A DNA stretch of 64,000 nucleotides, taken from the NCBI RefSeq assembly GCF_910578895.1, contig NZ_CAJTSC010000010.1, positions 1 through 64,000 on the forward strand, in the 5' to 3' direction. This document shows, piece by piece, positions 48,720 to 58,013 of this stretch (position 1 is its first letter; the number at the start of each line of letters is the position of its first letter). Made by a program: the position numbers and the translations under genes. Under the pieces are notes generated by a model, which was given only the letters and a program-made list of their open reading frames with translations, searched no databases and was not told the origin of the DNA. This stretch comes from an uncultured Bacteroides sp. GTDB taxonomy: Bacteria; Bacteroidota; Bacteroidia; Bacteroidales; Bacteroidaceae.

Positions 48720-50612
48720 TAGCAGCAGTATCAGCACCAGCGTACCCAGCAGGAATACGAACGTGTATTGCTGGATGCGTCCGCTTTGCAGCCCGCGTAT
48801 CTCGTCGCTGGCGGCGTTGGCACCCCAGGCAAGGAAATCGAAGAAGCCGTCCACCACATGACGGTCCCACCACGCGATGGGGCGGCTGATGCAACCGAAG
48901 ATGATGCGGTGGGTGATGAACTGGTAGGCTTCATCGAGGTAGAACCGGTGATAGGCGGCAGTCCACAAACCGTTGAAACGGCGGGCAAGCGCATCGGCAA
49001 CCGGTTGTTTCTCGCCCTTATACATGTAAGTGGCACACGCTATGGAGACCACGGCAACGGCAATGCTTGTACCGGCAACGCCCCAATCGAGGTGGATGGC
49101 GTATGCCTCGCCGTTGGAACTGACGAAGTGTCCGAAGGGAATAAATCCGGCAACCACCGTCACTGCGGCAAGGAACATCAGGGGGAGGGTCATTGCCAAC
49201 GGGCTTTCGTGGGGCGTGTGGCTGTGGCGGCTCTCACCGTCCGCCAGCTTCGCTTCGCTTCCCCAGAAGATGCCGTAATACAACCGGAACATGTAGAAAG
49301 CGGTCATTGCGGCAATCACTGTCATAATCCAGCCCATCGCGGGGCTGAACCGGAAGCATGCCGTCAGTATCTCGTCTTTGGAGAAGAAGCCCGAGAACGG
49401 GGGGATGCCGGCAATGGCAAGGCAGGCTATCAGGAAAGTGATGTGCGTGACCGGCATGTACTTGCGCAGCCCGCCCATGGCGGACATTTCGTTGCTGTGT
49501 ACCGCATGGATGATGCTGCCCGCACCGAGAAACAGCAGCGCCTTGAACATGGCGTGCGTAAACAGGTGGAACATGCCTGCCATATAGCCCAATCCGCCTT
49601 CGTGCGGGTCGGTGGAAGTGCATACGCCGAGCGCCACCATCATAAAGCCTATCTGCGAAATGGTGGAGAAGGCAAGCACGCGCTTGATGTCGCTCTGCAC
49701 GCACGCCACAGCGGCGGCATAGAGTGCGGTGAACGCGCCTACGTATGCCACGAGGTGCAGCACTTGGGGGGCATAGCCGATGAACAGCGGAAACATGCGC
49801 GCCACCAGATATACGCCTGCCACCACCATTGTGGCGGCATGAATCAGTGCGCTGACCGGCGTAGGACCTTCCATGGCATCGGGCAGCCAGATGTGCAGCG
49901 GGAACATGGCGCTCTTGCCCGCACCGCCGATGAACATCAGTCCCAACGCCAACGGAATCATGGCGGCACCGCCTTTCAGCAGCGCCATTTCATCGGGCTG
50001 GAAGGTATACGTTCCGGCGTAGTAGCCATAGACCAGGATACCTATCAGGAAGCCCAGGTCGGCAAAGCGGGTCACGATAAACGCTTTCTTGCTGGCGGCG
50101 ATTGCCGCGGGTTTCGTGTAGTAGAAACCAATCAGCAGGTAGGAAGAGACGCCCACCAACTCCCAGAACAGGTACATCTGGAAGATGTTGGTTGCCACCA
50201 CCAGCCCGAGCATGGACATCGTGAAGAGCGAGAGGAAAGCATAATAGCGTTGGAAGCCGCGCTCACCTTTCATGTAGCCGAAGGAGTAGAGGTGCACCAT
50301 GAATGAAACGGTGCTGATGACAATGAGCATCATCACCGATATGGGGTCGAGCAAGATGCCCAAATCGATGCTGAGCGACGGCGTGAAAGGTAACCATGTG
50401 CAGTTGTAGGGCATCAGCACGGCATACGTGCCGTCTGCCTGCCGGGGTGCGGTGAAATATTGTATGGCGGTGAGGTAGGAGAGCATCGCCACTACACCCA
50501 GCGCAGCCGTACCGATAAGTCCGGCGGTGCGGTGCGACATCCATTTGCCGCCCAGTCCCAGCACAAGGAACGAGAGCAAAGGAAGAAGAAGGATTAGAAT
50601 CGTATATTCCAT
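48708..50612 (-). CDS. nuoL: NADH-quinone oxidoreductase subunit L
   Basis: Largest antiporter-like subunit of complex I, 634 residues, with the long lateral helix region near the C-terminus. Blocks: SFGYMKGERGFQRYYAFLSL, FWELVGVSSYLLIGFYY, FPLHIWLPDAMEGPTPVSAL, AFSTISQIGFMM. The final LNS is encoded inside the heptamer array. Its start lies 4 bases after nuoK. Confidence 0.97.
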   Translation of the reverse strand: MEYTILILLLPLLSFLVLGLGGKWMSHRTAGLIGTAALGVVAMLSYLTAIQYFTAPRQADGTYAVLMPYNCTWLPFTPSLSIDLGILLDPISVMMLIVISTVSFMVHLYSFGYMKGERGFQRYYAFLSLFTMSMLGLVVATNIFQMYLFWELVGVSSYLLIGFYYTKPAAIAASKKAFIVTRFADLGFLIGILVYGYYAGTYTFQPDEMALLKGGAAMIPLALGLMFIGGAGKSAMFPLHIWLPDAMEGPTPVSALIHAATMVVAGVYLVARMFPLFIGYAPQVLHLVAYVGAFTALYAAAVACVQSDIKRVLAFSTISQIGFMMVALGVCTSTDPHEGGLGYMAGMFHLFTHAMFKALLFLGAGSIIHAVHSNEMSAMGGLRKYMPVTHITFLIACLAIAGIPPFSGFFSKDEILTACFRFSPAMGWIMTVIAAMTAFYMFRLYYGIFWGSEAKLADGESRHSHTPHESPLAMTLPLMFLAAVTVVAGFIPFGHFVSSNGEAYAIHLDWGVAGTSIAVAVVSIACATYMYKGEKQPVADALARRFNGLWTAAYHRFYLDEAYQFITHRIIFGCISRPIAWWDRHVVDGFFDFLAWGANAASDEIRGLQSGRIQQYTFVFLLGTLVLILLLLNS

Positions 50613-50616
50613 ATTA

Positions 50617-50925
50617 TTACCATTTGAGTTCGTCCAGCTTGTTTACCTGGATGGAACGTATGTTACGATAGATGTTGATCATGATGGCGATTGCCACCGC
50701 TGTTTCGGCTGCCGAGATAGCAATGGAGAACAGGGAGAAGAAATAACCTTCCAGTCCGCCGGGAAACAGAAAACGGTTGAATACCGCGAAGTTGATGTCC
50801 GTGGCGTTCAGTATCAACTCGATTGAAATCAATATCGCCAACGTGTTGCGGCGGGTAAAGAACCCGTAGATGCCGGCGAAAAACATGATAGCAGAGACTA
50901 TCAGGTAGTATTCCATGTGAATCAT
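50617..50925 (-). CDS. nuoK: NADH-quinone oxidoreductase subunit K
   Basis: Small membrane subunit with three helices, 102 residues. The conserved glutamates lie in ILISIELILNATDINF and SAAETAVAIAIMINIYR. A 266-base repeat-rich gap separates it from nuoJ. Confidence 0.95.
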   Translation of the reverse strand: MIHMEYYLIVSAIMFFAGIYGFFTRRNTLAILISIELILNATDINFAVFNRFLFPGGLEGYFFSLFSIAISAAETAVAIAIMINIYRNIRSIQVNKLDELKW

Positions 50926-50935
50926 GTGGAGAAGA

Positions 50936-51190
50936 AGTTTTAAATTTCAGATTTCAGATTTTAGATTTCAAACTTTAGAACCTTATAATTTTAGATTTCT
51001 GGAGTTCAGATTTCAGATTTCAACTTTCAACTTTCGACTTTTGACTTTCGACTTTCGACTTTCGACTTTATGATGCCGTACATATATTCTATTATTCAAT
51101 ATGTACTCTATGTGGCTGTTATATACAGCCGGTTCACACAGCGTAGCCAAATCAGAAATCTAAAATCTGAACTCTGAAATCCTGAAACTC
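50936..51190 (-). repeat. Heptamer arrays between nuoJ and nuoK
   Basis: A TTTCAGA/TTTTAGA-type array (about 50940-51020) runs into seven perfect-register units of (C/T)(A/G)ACTTT at 51021-51069. After a unique AT-rich stretch comes CACACAGCGTAGC and an inverted array (AAATCAG, AAATCTA, AAATCTG, AACTCTG) at 51145-51180. No gene in the gap. Confidence 0.85.
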
Positions 51191-51191
51191 T

Positions 51192-51704
51192 TCATCGTTT
51201 ACGTGCTATTAACAGTCCGCCTACGATGCATGCCAGCAACAGGATGCTGACGGCTTCGAAAGGCAGCAGGTATCCGTATTTGTCGCCGCTCAGCATGTGG
51301 TGCCCGATGGTCTTGATGTTGACTTCGAGGGGCTCTACATCGGTGGTGGCGATGAATTTATGTTTCAGGGTTATGAACAGTACGATGACGGCCCCTGCTA
51401 TGGTGGTGCCCAGTCCGGCAAGGAACTTGCTGCGTTTCAGTTTTCCTGCCATGTCGCCTTCGCCGCTGGTGAGCAGGATGGAGAACACGTAGAGCACGAC
51501 GATGCCCCCTGCATACACCATAATCTGCACGGAACCGAGGAAAGTGTATCCCAGCAGGAAGTAGATGCCTGCCGTGCCGAACAGTACGAACAGCAGGTAG
51601 GTGGCGGAGCGTACCATGCGCTGGGTGGTTACCGTCAGTATGGAGAAGACGGTGATGAAAGCCGCAAGGAAGTAAAATACTATTGTTTCAAGATTAAATT
51701 CCAT
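51192..51704 (-). CDS. nuoJ: NADH-quinone oxidoreductase subunit J
   Basis: Membrane subunit with five helices, 170 residues. NuoJ features: TYLLFVLFGTAGIYFLLGY and VQIMVYAGGIVVLYVFSILL. It starts 32 bases after nuoI. Confidence 0.95.
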   Translation of the reverse strand: MEFNLETIVFYFLAAFITVFSILTVTTQRMVRSATYLLFVLFGTAGIYFLLGYTFLGSVQIMVYAGGIVVLYVFSILLTSGEGDMAGKLKRSKFLAGLGTTIAGAVIVLFITLKHKFIATTDVEPLEVNIKTIGHHMLSGDKYGYLLPFEAVSILLLACIVGGLLIARKR

Positions 51705-51736
51705 GTTGTTGATTGCTGTTGGTTATAAGTGATTGG

Positions 51737-52240
51737 TTACTTGACCGCTTCGGGCTGCGGAGCGGCGGGTTTCTTCTTCTCTTCTACACGGCTGCCCGGA
51801 CGGTTCAGGGTCAACACCAGTTTGCTGCGGTCGAACACGGCATGCTCGAAGTTACGGTCGAAGGTGATGGCTCCGTGCGGACAGGCGTTGACGCAAAGCT
51901 GGCAGAACATGCACGAGCCGAGGTCGTATTCGTACGTGGCAAGTATTTTCTTTTTCTTGCCGTCTTCCGTTTCTATCGTCCGGCTTGTCACCTTGATGGT
52001 GTCGTTGGGGCAAGCCGTCTGGCACAGACCGCAGGCAATGCAGTGATGCTCGTTCTGCCCGTTGTGGGGCATTGCCAGCGTGCCCCGGAAGCGTTCGGAG
52101 AGTATCAGCGTCTTCCGGTTTTCGGGATACTGTTCGGTGGTTTTCTTCCGGCAGAAAACGGCCATCGTGGTTTTCATGCCCGTCAGCAGGGATGCGATGC
52201 CGTGTACAAGGCTGCCTATGTAAGAGTTGTTGTCTTTCAT
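51737..52240 (-). CDS. nuoI: NADH-quinone oxidoreductase subunit I
   Basis: Peripheral ferredoxin-like subunit carrying clusters N6a and N6b. From MKDNNSYIG it has 167 residues. The two [4Fe-4S] motifs are CIACGLCQTACP and CMFCQLCVNACP. A basic, proline-rich tail (RVEEKKKPAAPQPEAVK) ends it. The much longer open frame upstream overlaps nuoH out of phase and was not used. Confidence 0.96.
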   Translation of the reverse strand: MKDNNSYIGSLVHGIASLLTGMKTTMAVFCRKKTTEQYPENRKTLILSERFRGTLAMPHNGQNEHHCIACGLCQTACPNDTIKVTSRTIETEDGKKKKILATYEYDLGSCMFCQLCVNACPHGAITFDRNFEHAVFDRSKLVLTLNRPGSRVEEKKKPAAPQPEAVK

Positions 52241-52299
52241 TGCTTTTGTCTTTATTGAGTTTATCCGTAGGAAAGTCCTGTTCCGGTGCTGTGCCGGAT

Positions 52300-53376
52300 T
52301 TAGAAATGCAGTTCCAATACTACGGTCAATACCATTAAAATCAGGTTCACCATGCTGATGGGGACCAGGTATTTCCATTCGAGGTTCAGAATCTGGTCGA
52401 TGCGCAGGCGGGGGAATGTCCACTTTATCCACATCAGCAGGAATACCACGAAGAATGCCTTGCCGAAGAACCACACAAAACCCGGAATGTAGTCCATTGC
52501 CGCGTTGAAGCCGTCCAGCCCGGCAATGTGCAGCGGCATCCAGCCACCCAGGAAGATGGTGGAGGCTATGCCTGCCACGATGAACAGGTTCAGGAACTCC
52601 GCCAGGTAGAAGAAACCGAAACCCATGCCGGAGTATTCCGTATGGTAACCCGCTGTCAGCTCGCTTTCCGCCTCGGGCAGGTCGAACGGGCCGCGGTTGG
52701 TCTCCGCATTGCCTGCAATCAGGTAGATGATGAAAGCTATCGCGGCGGGGATGTGTCCTTTGAAGATGAACCATCCGTCGGCTTGCGCGGCTACGATTTC
52801 GGAGAACTGCATCGTGCCCATCAGCACCACCATTGTCAGGATGCTCAGTCCGCAGGATAGTTCGTAGCTGATGATTTGCGCGCCGCTCCGCATGGCTCCG
52901 ATAAGCGAGAACTTGTTGTTGGAGCTCCAGCCGGCAAGCAGGATGCCTACCACGCCGATGCTCGAAGCGGCAAGCAGGAAGAAGACGCCCACATTGAAGT
53001 CCAGCACTTCCAGCCCCTTGCTGACGGGCAGGCAGGCAAATGTGAGGAACGAGGCGATAATGACCATGAAGGGCGCCAGGTTATAGAGAAGCCTGTCGGA
53101 GAATTTCAGGTCGATGATTTCCTTGGTCAGCATCTTAATGACGTCGCAGGGCACTTGGAGCAATCCCCATTTTCCTACGCGCATCGGGCCGAGGCGGCAT
53201 TGGAAGAAAGCGCATATCTTGCGCTCCATGTAGATAAGGATGATGGCAAGCACCGCATACATCAGGATGATGCATACGCCTATCGCCACACATTCGAGAA
53301 ACACCGCCAACCCTTCCGGCATGAGAGAGGTCAGCAGCCGGTGAATCCAATTGGTTACTATACTAAAGTCAAACAT
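52300..53376 (-). CDS. nuoH: NADH-quinone oxidoreductase subunit H
   Basis: Membrane subunit forming the quinone channel with NuoBD, 358 residues, eight helices. Conserved blocks: YMERKICAFFQCRLGPMRVG, GWSSNNKFSLIGAMRSGAQ, ETNRGPFDLPEAESELTAGY and EYSGMGFGFFYLAEF. Confidence 0.97.
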   Translation of the reverse strand: MFDFSIVTNWIHRLLTSLMPEGLAVFLECVAIGVCIILMYAVLAIILIYMERKICAFFQCRLGPMRVGKWGLLQVPCDVIKMLTKEIIDLKFSDRLLYNLAPFMVIIASFLTFACLPVSKGLEVLDFNVGVFFLLAASSIGVVGILLAGWSSNNKFSLIGAMRSGAQIISYELSCGLSILTMVVLMGTMQFSEIVAAQADGWFIFKGHIPAAIAFIIYLIAGNAETNRGPFDLPEAESELTAGYHTEYSGMGFGFFYLAEFLNLFIVAGIASTIFLGGWMPLHIAGLDGFNAAMDYIPGFVWFFGKAFFVVFLLMWIKWTFPRLRIDQILNLEWKYLVPISMVNLILMVLTVVLELHF

Positions 53377-53426
53377 AATCTTGTTTTTAATGTGTTAATG
53401 CACATTCATCTGCACATAATTGGTCA

Positions 53427-55019
53427 TTATCTGTCGATATCCGGCACTACGTAGTCCAAGGTTCCGCCGATGGCGATAAGGTCGGCAATCTTTGCGCCGC
53501 GGCATATCGTGTCTACGGTAGACACCAGCGGAAGCCCCGTGCTGCGGAAGTGCAGGCGGTAGGGCGTTTTGTCGCCACGGCTTTCAAGGAACACGCCGAA
53601 CTCGCCGCGGCTGCCTTCTACGGCGGCGTAGTAGCTGCCTTCGGGCACGCGGATAATCGGTTTCGTCTTCTCTTGGTATGCGCCTTCGGGGATGTTGTCT
53701 ATCAGCTGCTCGATGATTTTCAGGCTTTCCATGATTTCATCCATACGGATGAGGTAGCGTGCCCAGGAGTCGCCCTCGTTGCGTACAATCTCTTTGAAGT
53801 CCGTCTTGCCATATACGCCGTAAGGCATGCGCTTGCGCACATCGCACGCCCAGCCGCTGGCACGGCCTGTGCCGCCGGTGGCGCCGAAAGCTATGGCGTC
53901 TTCGCGTGACAGGATGCCTACGCCCTTCAGGCGTTGCTGCGCGATGATGTTTCCCGTAAACACATCGTGATATTCGTGCAGGATGCCGCGCAGGTAGGGA
54001 ATGAATGCTTTTACTTTCTTCTGGAAGTCGGGAGCGATGTCGGCTTGCACGCCGCCAATCGTGTTGTAGTTCATGATGAGCCGTCCGCCGCAAGTCCCTT
54101 CAAAGATATCCAGGATTTTCTCGCGGTCGCGGAAGCCGTAGAAGAATGCGGTCAGCGCGCCGAGGTCCATTGCCAGGCAGGAGTAGAAAAGCAGGTGGGA
54201 GTCTATGCGTTGCAGCTCGTCCATGATGGTGCGGATGTACTGCACGCGCTCGCTCACCTCTATGCCCATGGCCTTTTCGATGCACATGCACAGGGCATGG
54301 CGGTTCTGGTGGGCGCCCAGATAGTCCAGCCGGTCGGTCAGCGCCAGCGTCTGCGGGTATGTCAGGCTTTCGCACATCTTCTCGATGCCCCGGTGGATAT
54401 ATCCGCAATTGGCATCGATTTTCTCGATGGTCTCGCCTTCCAGCGATACGCGGAAGCGCATTACGCCGTGGGTTGCGGGGTGTTGCGGTCCGATGTTCAC
54501 CACATATTCATCGTCGCCGAAGAGTTGCGACTCTTTGTTCCTTACCGTTCCGTCCGGGTTGAGTTTCAACTCGGTAGTGGTGTCGATGGTCTCCTCATTG
54601 TCCATGCGCAGCGGGTTCTGTGCTTCCGGGTCGTCGTCTTTGCGCAGCGGGTGGCCCACCCAGTCGTTGCGCAGGTAGAGGCGTCGCATGTCGGGATGCC
54701 CGATGAAAACCACGCCGTAGAAGTCGAATACTTCACGCTCCAGGAAGTCGGCGGCTTTCCAGATATCGCACACGGAGGGGATTTCGGGGTGTTCGCGGTC
54801 GAGGGTGGCGGTACGTACCGCAATCCGCCTGCCGGTGACCGTAGACTCCAGCTGATAGACCGCGCCAAGCCCGCGGGGAGTATCGGGAGTGTCTTTGTCG
54901 GCGTCAGGTTCGCCCCAGTCCATGCCGGTAAGGCATTCCAGGAAGTCCATCTGTTCTTCTTGCCGCAGGCGCAGCATTTCGTCGTGCAAGGCTGCGGGTT
55001 CTATATATCTTATTTCCAT
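53427..55019 (-). CDS. nuoCD: NADH-quinone oxidoreductase fused subunits C and D
   Basis: Fusion of the 30-kDa (NuoC) and 49-kDa (NuoD) hydrophilic subunits, 530 residues. The N-terminal NuoC part (about 1-130) includes EREVFDFYGVVFIGHPDMRR. The NuoD part starts around residue 170 with YVVNIGPQHPATHGVMRF, and contains GYIHRGIEKMCE and the quinone-site region ending IGTLDYVVPDIDR-like. The reading is one uninterrupted frame. Confidence 0.96.
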   Translation of the reverse strand: MEIRYIEPAALHDEMLRLRQEEQMDFLECLTGMDWGEPDADKDTPDTPRGLGAVYQLESTVTGRRIAVRTATLDREHPEIPSVCDIWKAADFLEREVFDFYGVVFIGHPDMRRLYLRNDWVGHPLRKDDDPEAQNPLRMDNEETIDTTTELKLNPDGTVRNKESQLFGDDEYVVNIGPQHPATHGVMRFRVSLEGETIEKIDANCGYIHRGIEKMCESLTYPQTLALTDRLDYLGAHQNRHALCMCIEKAMGIEVSERVQYIRTIMDELQRIDSHLLFYSCLAMDLGALTAFFYGFRDREKILDIFEGTCGGRLIMNYNTIGGVQADIAPDFQKKVKAFIPYLRGILHEYHDVFTGNIIAQQRLKGVGILSREDAIAFGATGGTGRASGWACDVRKRMPYGVYGKTDFKEIVRNEGDSWARYLIRMDEIMESLKIIEQLIDNIPEGAYQEKTKPIIRVPEGSYYAAVEGSRGEFGVFLESRGDKTPYRLHFRSTGLPLVSTVDTICRGAKIADLIAIGGTLDYVVPDIDR

Positions 55020-55054
55020 AATTTATAGCGTTTGATGGGGGTGGCGGGTGCCGG

Positions 55055-55645
55055 TCACTCGTCACCGTTTTTCTCTTCTTTTCGGTTTACTCCACCAAAG
55101 TATTTCTCTATTTTTACTTTGCGTTGCAACTGCATCATTCCGTAGTAGAATGCTTCGGGGCGGGGAGGACATCCCGGGATGTATACGTCTACCGGCAAAA
55201 TCTTGTCCACTCCGTTGACAACGTGATAGGATTTCTTGAACGGACCGCCGCTGACGGCGCAACCGCCTACGGCTACCACATACTTGGGGTCCGCCATCTG
55301 GTCGTACAGGCGCTTCAGCACCGGTGCCATCTTGTTGGTGATTGTTCCGCACACCATAATCATGTCTGCCTGGCGCGGACTGGCGCGGGCTACTTCGAAC
55401 CCGAAGCGCGCCATGTCATAACGCGCCGCGCCGAGGGCCATGAATTCGATACCGCAACAGCTTGTTGCAAACGTAAGCGGCCACAGCGAGTTGCTGCGTC
55501 CCCAGTTGACGAAATCGTCCAGAACGCCGAGAGCCACATTGGCGCCTTCGGCGTTAAGCTCCCGGACCAGTTTCTCCAACGTCTCGTTGTCTGTAAACTC
55601 CTCATAAGGGATGGATTTTATGTTGGGTTTCTTCGTTACTTCCAT
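55055..55645 (-). CDS. nuoB: NADH-quinone oxidoreductase subunit B
   Basis: Carries the terminal cluster N2 that reduces quinone. From MEVTKKPNIKS it has 196 residues. The four cysteine ligands are seen in TSCCGIEFM, MVCGTITNK and YIPGCPPRPEA. The ATG lies inside the nuoA 3' end (10-base overlap), which favours it over any upstream start. Confidence 0.96.
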   Translation of the reverse strand: MEVTKKPNIKSIPYEEFTDNETLEKLVRELNAEGANVALGVLDDFVNWGRSNSLWPLTFATSCCGIEFMALGAARYDMARFGFEVARASPRQADMIMVCGTITNKMAPVLKRLYDQMADPKYVVAVGGCAVSGGPFKKSYHVVNGVDKILPVDVYIPGCPPRPEAFYYGMMQLQRKVKIEKYFGGVNRKEEKNGDE

Positions 55646-55986
55646 TCCAAAGCTCCTTTCCTCCAGGCGTATGCAAGGCCCAGAATCAATATGACAAGGA
55701 AAAACAAAATGCTGAAAAGCCCGGCTGCCCCGAACTCGCGTGTGATGACTGCCCACGGAAACAGGAATACCGTCTCCACCTCGAACATCAGAAACAGGAT
55801 GGCAAACAGATAGTAGCCTACCCGGAACTGCATCCATGATTTGCCGCGCGTGGGGATGCCACATTCGTACGGCTCCATCTTCTGTGTGTTGTACGAACGG
55901 GGAGCTATCGCATTGGACAATGCGATGACGATGCCCACGAACGCAATTGCCGTCAACAGGACGACTACTAACAACGTAAAGTTCAT
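55636..55986 (-). CDS. nuoA: NADH-quinone oxidoreductase subunit A
   Basis: Three-helix membrane subunit, 116 residues. The cytoplasmic loop KMEPYECGIPTRGKSWMQFR carries the conserved Cys, and the FLMFEVETVFLFPWAV helix follows. First gene of the ten-gene nuoA-B-CD-H-I-J-K-L-M-N operon. No nuoE, nuoF or nuoG is present on either side. Confidence 0.96.
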   Translation of the reverse strand: MNFTLLVVVLLTAIAFVGIVIALSNAIAPRSYNTQKMEPYECGIPTRGKSWMQFRVGYYLFAILFLMFEVETVFLFPWAVITREFGAAGLFSILFFLVILILGLAYAWRKGALEWK

Positions 55987-56122
55987 AAATCCGATAAGAT
56001 TTTAGATAAGTATATATTTACAATCAGTTTATAAGATAATTAATCATCAGTACTTATATAAATATAGGCGCACTGCAACAAATGCGGTGATAAAGTGGCA
56101 GGATGTGTCGCTTTCGGGGTGC

Positions 56123-56130
56123 AAAGATAT
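56123..56130 (-). promoter_or_regulatory. -7 promoter box of the nuo operon
   Basis: Minus-strand TATCTTTG, about 137 bases before the nuoA ATG. Confidence 0.6.
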
Positions 56131-56198
56131 AACAACTCTCTCTCAAGCTGCTATCTCCACATGACAAAAAAAGGTAGTTTTTACACTTTTTATACTTA

Positions 56199-56370
56199 AG
56201 AGCCTGTCCCGAGTTATGCGGACAATCATTCGCGATTTTCTTCGGAAAGGCTCTTGTCCGCCTCACGTTTTTTTCATTTAAACACTGCACTCCCCGTGTC
56301 GGCTTCCGGTTCCGGGCACGAAAGGCGATAGCTTCCTCTGACTCCTCCTGATTCAAACTTCCGGCTTATG
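56199..56370. repeat. Degenerate element A/B remnants
   Basis: AAGAGCCTGTCCCGAGTTAT with a matching AGGCTCTTGTCCGC at 56248-56261 forms an inverted repeat reminiscent of element B ends. CACGTTTTTTTCATTTAAAC and CTCTGACTCCTCCTGATTC resemble element A ends. This covers most of the nuoA-trkH gap; no gene seen. Confidence 0.45.
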
Positions 56371-56394
56371 GCTCTAACCGCGACCGGTCGCGCG

Positions 56395-57846
56395 TCAGTT
56401 CCGCTTCCAGAACTCAGGGGTGAACAGGAGCAGGACGGTGAACAGCTCCAGGCGTCCCAGCAGCATGAGGAATGCCAACAGCCACTTTGCTGCATCGGGC
56501 AGGGCGTTCCATGAGTATGCCGGTCCCGTCTCACCCAGTCCGGGACCCATATTGCTGATGCTGGATATGACACAGCCCACAGACTCTTTGGTTCCTATCC
56601 CCATTTCCATCATTATCAATATGCTGACGATGCTGATAATGGCGTATAAGAAAAAGAATGCCAGCACGGTGGAGACGATGGAAGGGGATATCACCTGTTT
56701 GTTTACGCGCACCGGCAATACGGCGTTGGGGTGGAGGATATGTTTGAACTCGTTGCGCGATACTTTGGCAAGGATAACCATCCGGATACATTTTATTCCG
56801 CCGGTGGTGCTGCCCGCGCATGCCCCCATCAGCATCACCACGGTCAGCAATCCCCAAAGCATGGGCGTCCACAGCATGTAGTCGTCTGTGGCAAAACCGG
56901 TGGAGGTGTGCAGGGATATGACCTGGAACAACGCTTTACGGAAAGCCTCTTCCACACCCACCGCACTGGTATGATAGAGGATAACGGTGATGATGGCGGT
57001 AAAGCCGGCTACCGACCAGAAATACCATTTCAACTCGGCATTGTCGATAATCTTTTTGAATTTCCGGTTGACGAAGAACAGTAGCAGCGTAAAGTTGATG
57101 CCGGAAATGAACATGAACAGCGAGATAACGTATTCTATGTAAGGGGAATTGTAGTGCGCTATGCTCGCCTGTTTGGTAGAGAACCCTCCGGTTCCCGTAG
57201 TGGCAAAGGCATGGCATATACTATCGAACCAGTTCATGCCGCCCAGCATCAGCAGGGCTACAAGGATAAGCGTAAGTCCGGTATAGATGCTCCATATCCA
57301 TTTGGCTGTGATGCCGATGCGCGGGTGCACCTTGTCGTGTGTGGGACCGCTTGCCTCGGCGGCAAACACCTGCAGCCCGCTCACCCCGAAGATGGGCAGC
57401 ACCGCGATGGTAAACAGGATAATCCCCAGTCCGCCTATCCATTGCGTCATGTTGCGCCAAAACAGCAGTCCGGGAGGCAATGTCTCTATGTTGTCCAGTA
57501 TGGTGGCTCCTGTGCTGGTAAAGCCGGATATGGTTTCGAAGAAAGCATTCGTGATGTCGGGGATGTGCCCGCTAAGATAGAAAGGCAGCATGCCGAAAAT
57601 AGAGAAAATCACCCACACAAGGCTGACCAGCACATAGCCGTCGCGGCGGGTCAGCTGCTTGTCGCTGCCTTTTCCGGCGATAACCATAAGCATGCCCGCT
57701 CCCGCCGTGATGCCTGCCGATTTCCAGAAGTCCAGCAGCGCATCGTCGTTATAATAGAGCGATATTGCCGAGCATGCCAGCAACATGACTGTTTCCAGCA
57801 GCAGCAGGATGCCGATAATCCGTATGATTGTCTTAAACTTGATCAC
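56395..57846 (-). CDS. trkH: Potassium uptake protein TrkH
   Basis: K+-translocating inner-membrane subunit of the Trk system, 483 residues, with four pore repeats. Selectivity-type loops: TSTGATILDNIETLPPGLLF, TTGTGGFSTKQASI, HTSTGFATDD and GSTTGGIKCIR. It is the third gene of dxs-trkA-trkH, after a 167-base gap of heptamer repeats. Confidence 0.94.
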   Translation of the reverse strand: MIKFKTIIRIIGILLLLETVMLLACSAISLYYNDDALLDFWKSAGITAGAGMLMVIAGKGSDKQLTRRDGYVLVSLVWVIFSIFGMLPFYLSGHIPDITNAFFETISGFTSTGATILDNIETLPPGLLFWRNMTQWIGGLGIILFTIAVLPIFGVSGLQVFAAEASGPTHDKVHPRIGITAKWIWSIYTGLTLILVALLMLGGMNWFDSICHAFATTGTGGFSTKQASIAHYNSPYIEYVISLFMFISGINFTLLLFFVNRKFKKIIDNAELKWYFWSVAGFTAIITVILYHTSAVGVEEAFRKALFQVISLHTSTGFATDDYMLWTPMLWGLLTVVMLMGACAGSTTGGIKCIRMVILAKVSRNEFKHILHPNAVLPVRVNKQVISPSIVSTVLAFFFLYAIISIVSILIMMEMGIGTKESVGCVISSISNMGPGLGETGPAYSWNALPDAAKWLLAFLMLLGRLELFTVLLLFTPEFWKRN

Positions 57847-57849
57847 AGT

Positions 57850-58013
57850 TGTTTGAATTATGAATTTTGAATTATGAATTTTGAATTGCCTTTCGGATTA
57901 TTATCTTTCAGATTATTGCTTTTCAGATCATTATCTTTCGAATTATTGCCTTTCATATTTATTCCCCTTCGAACAGCGCAGCCCATTCAAAATTCAAAAT
58001 TCATAATTCAAAA
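57850..58013 (-). repeat. Inverted heptamer arrays between trkA and trkH
   Basis: Left arm units TTGAATT, ATGAATT, TTGAATT, ATGAATT, TTGAATT (57855-57890), a middle of TTATCTTTCAGATTATTG-like repeats, the motif TTCGAACAGCGCAGCCC, then right arm ATTCAAA, ATTCAAA, ATTCATA, ATTCAAA. The two arms are complementary. Confidence 0.85.

Noticed and set aside
48768..50306. 512-codon open frame opposite nuoL
   Set aside because: Same reason as for nuoM: antisense of an unmistakable complex I subunit.
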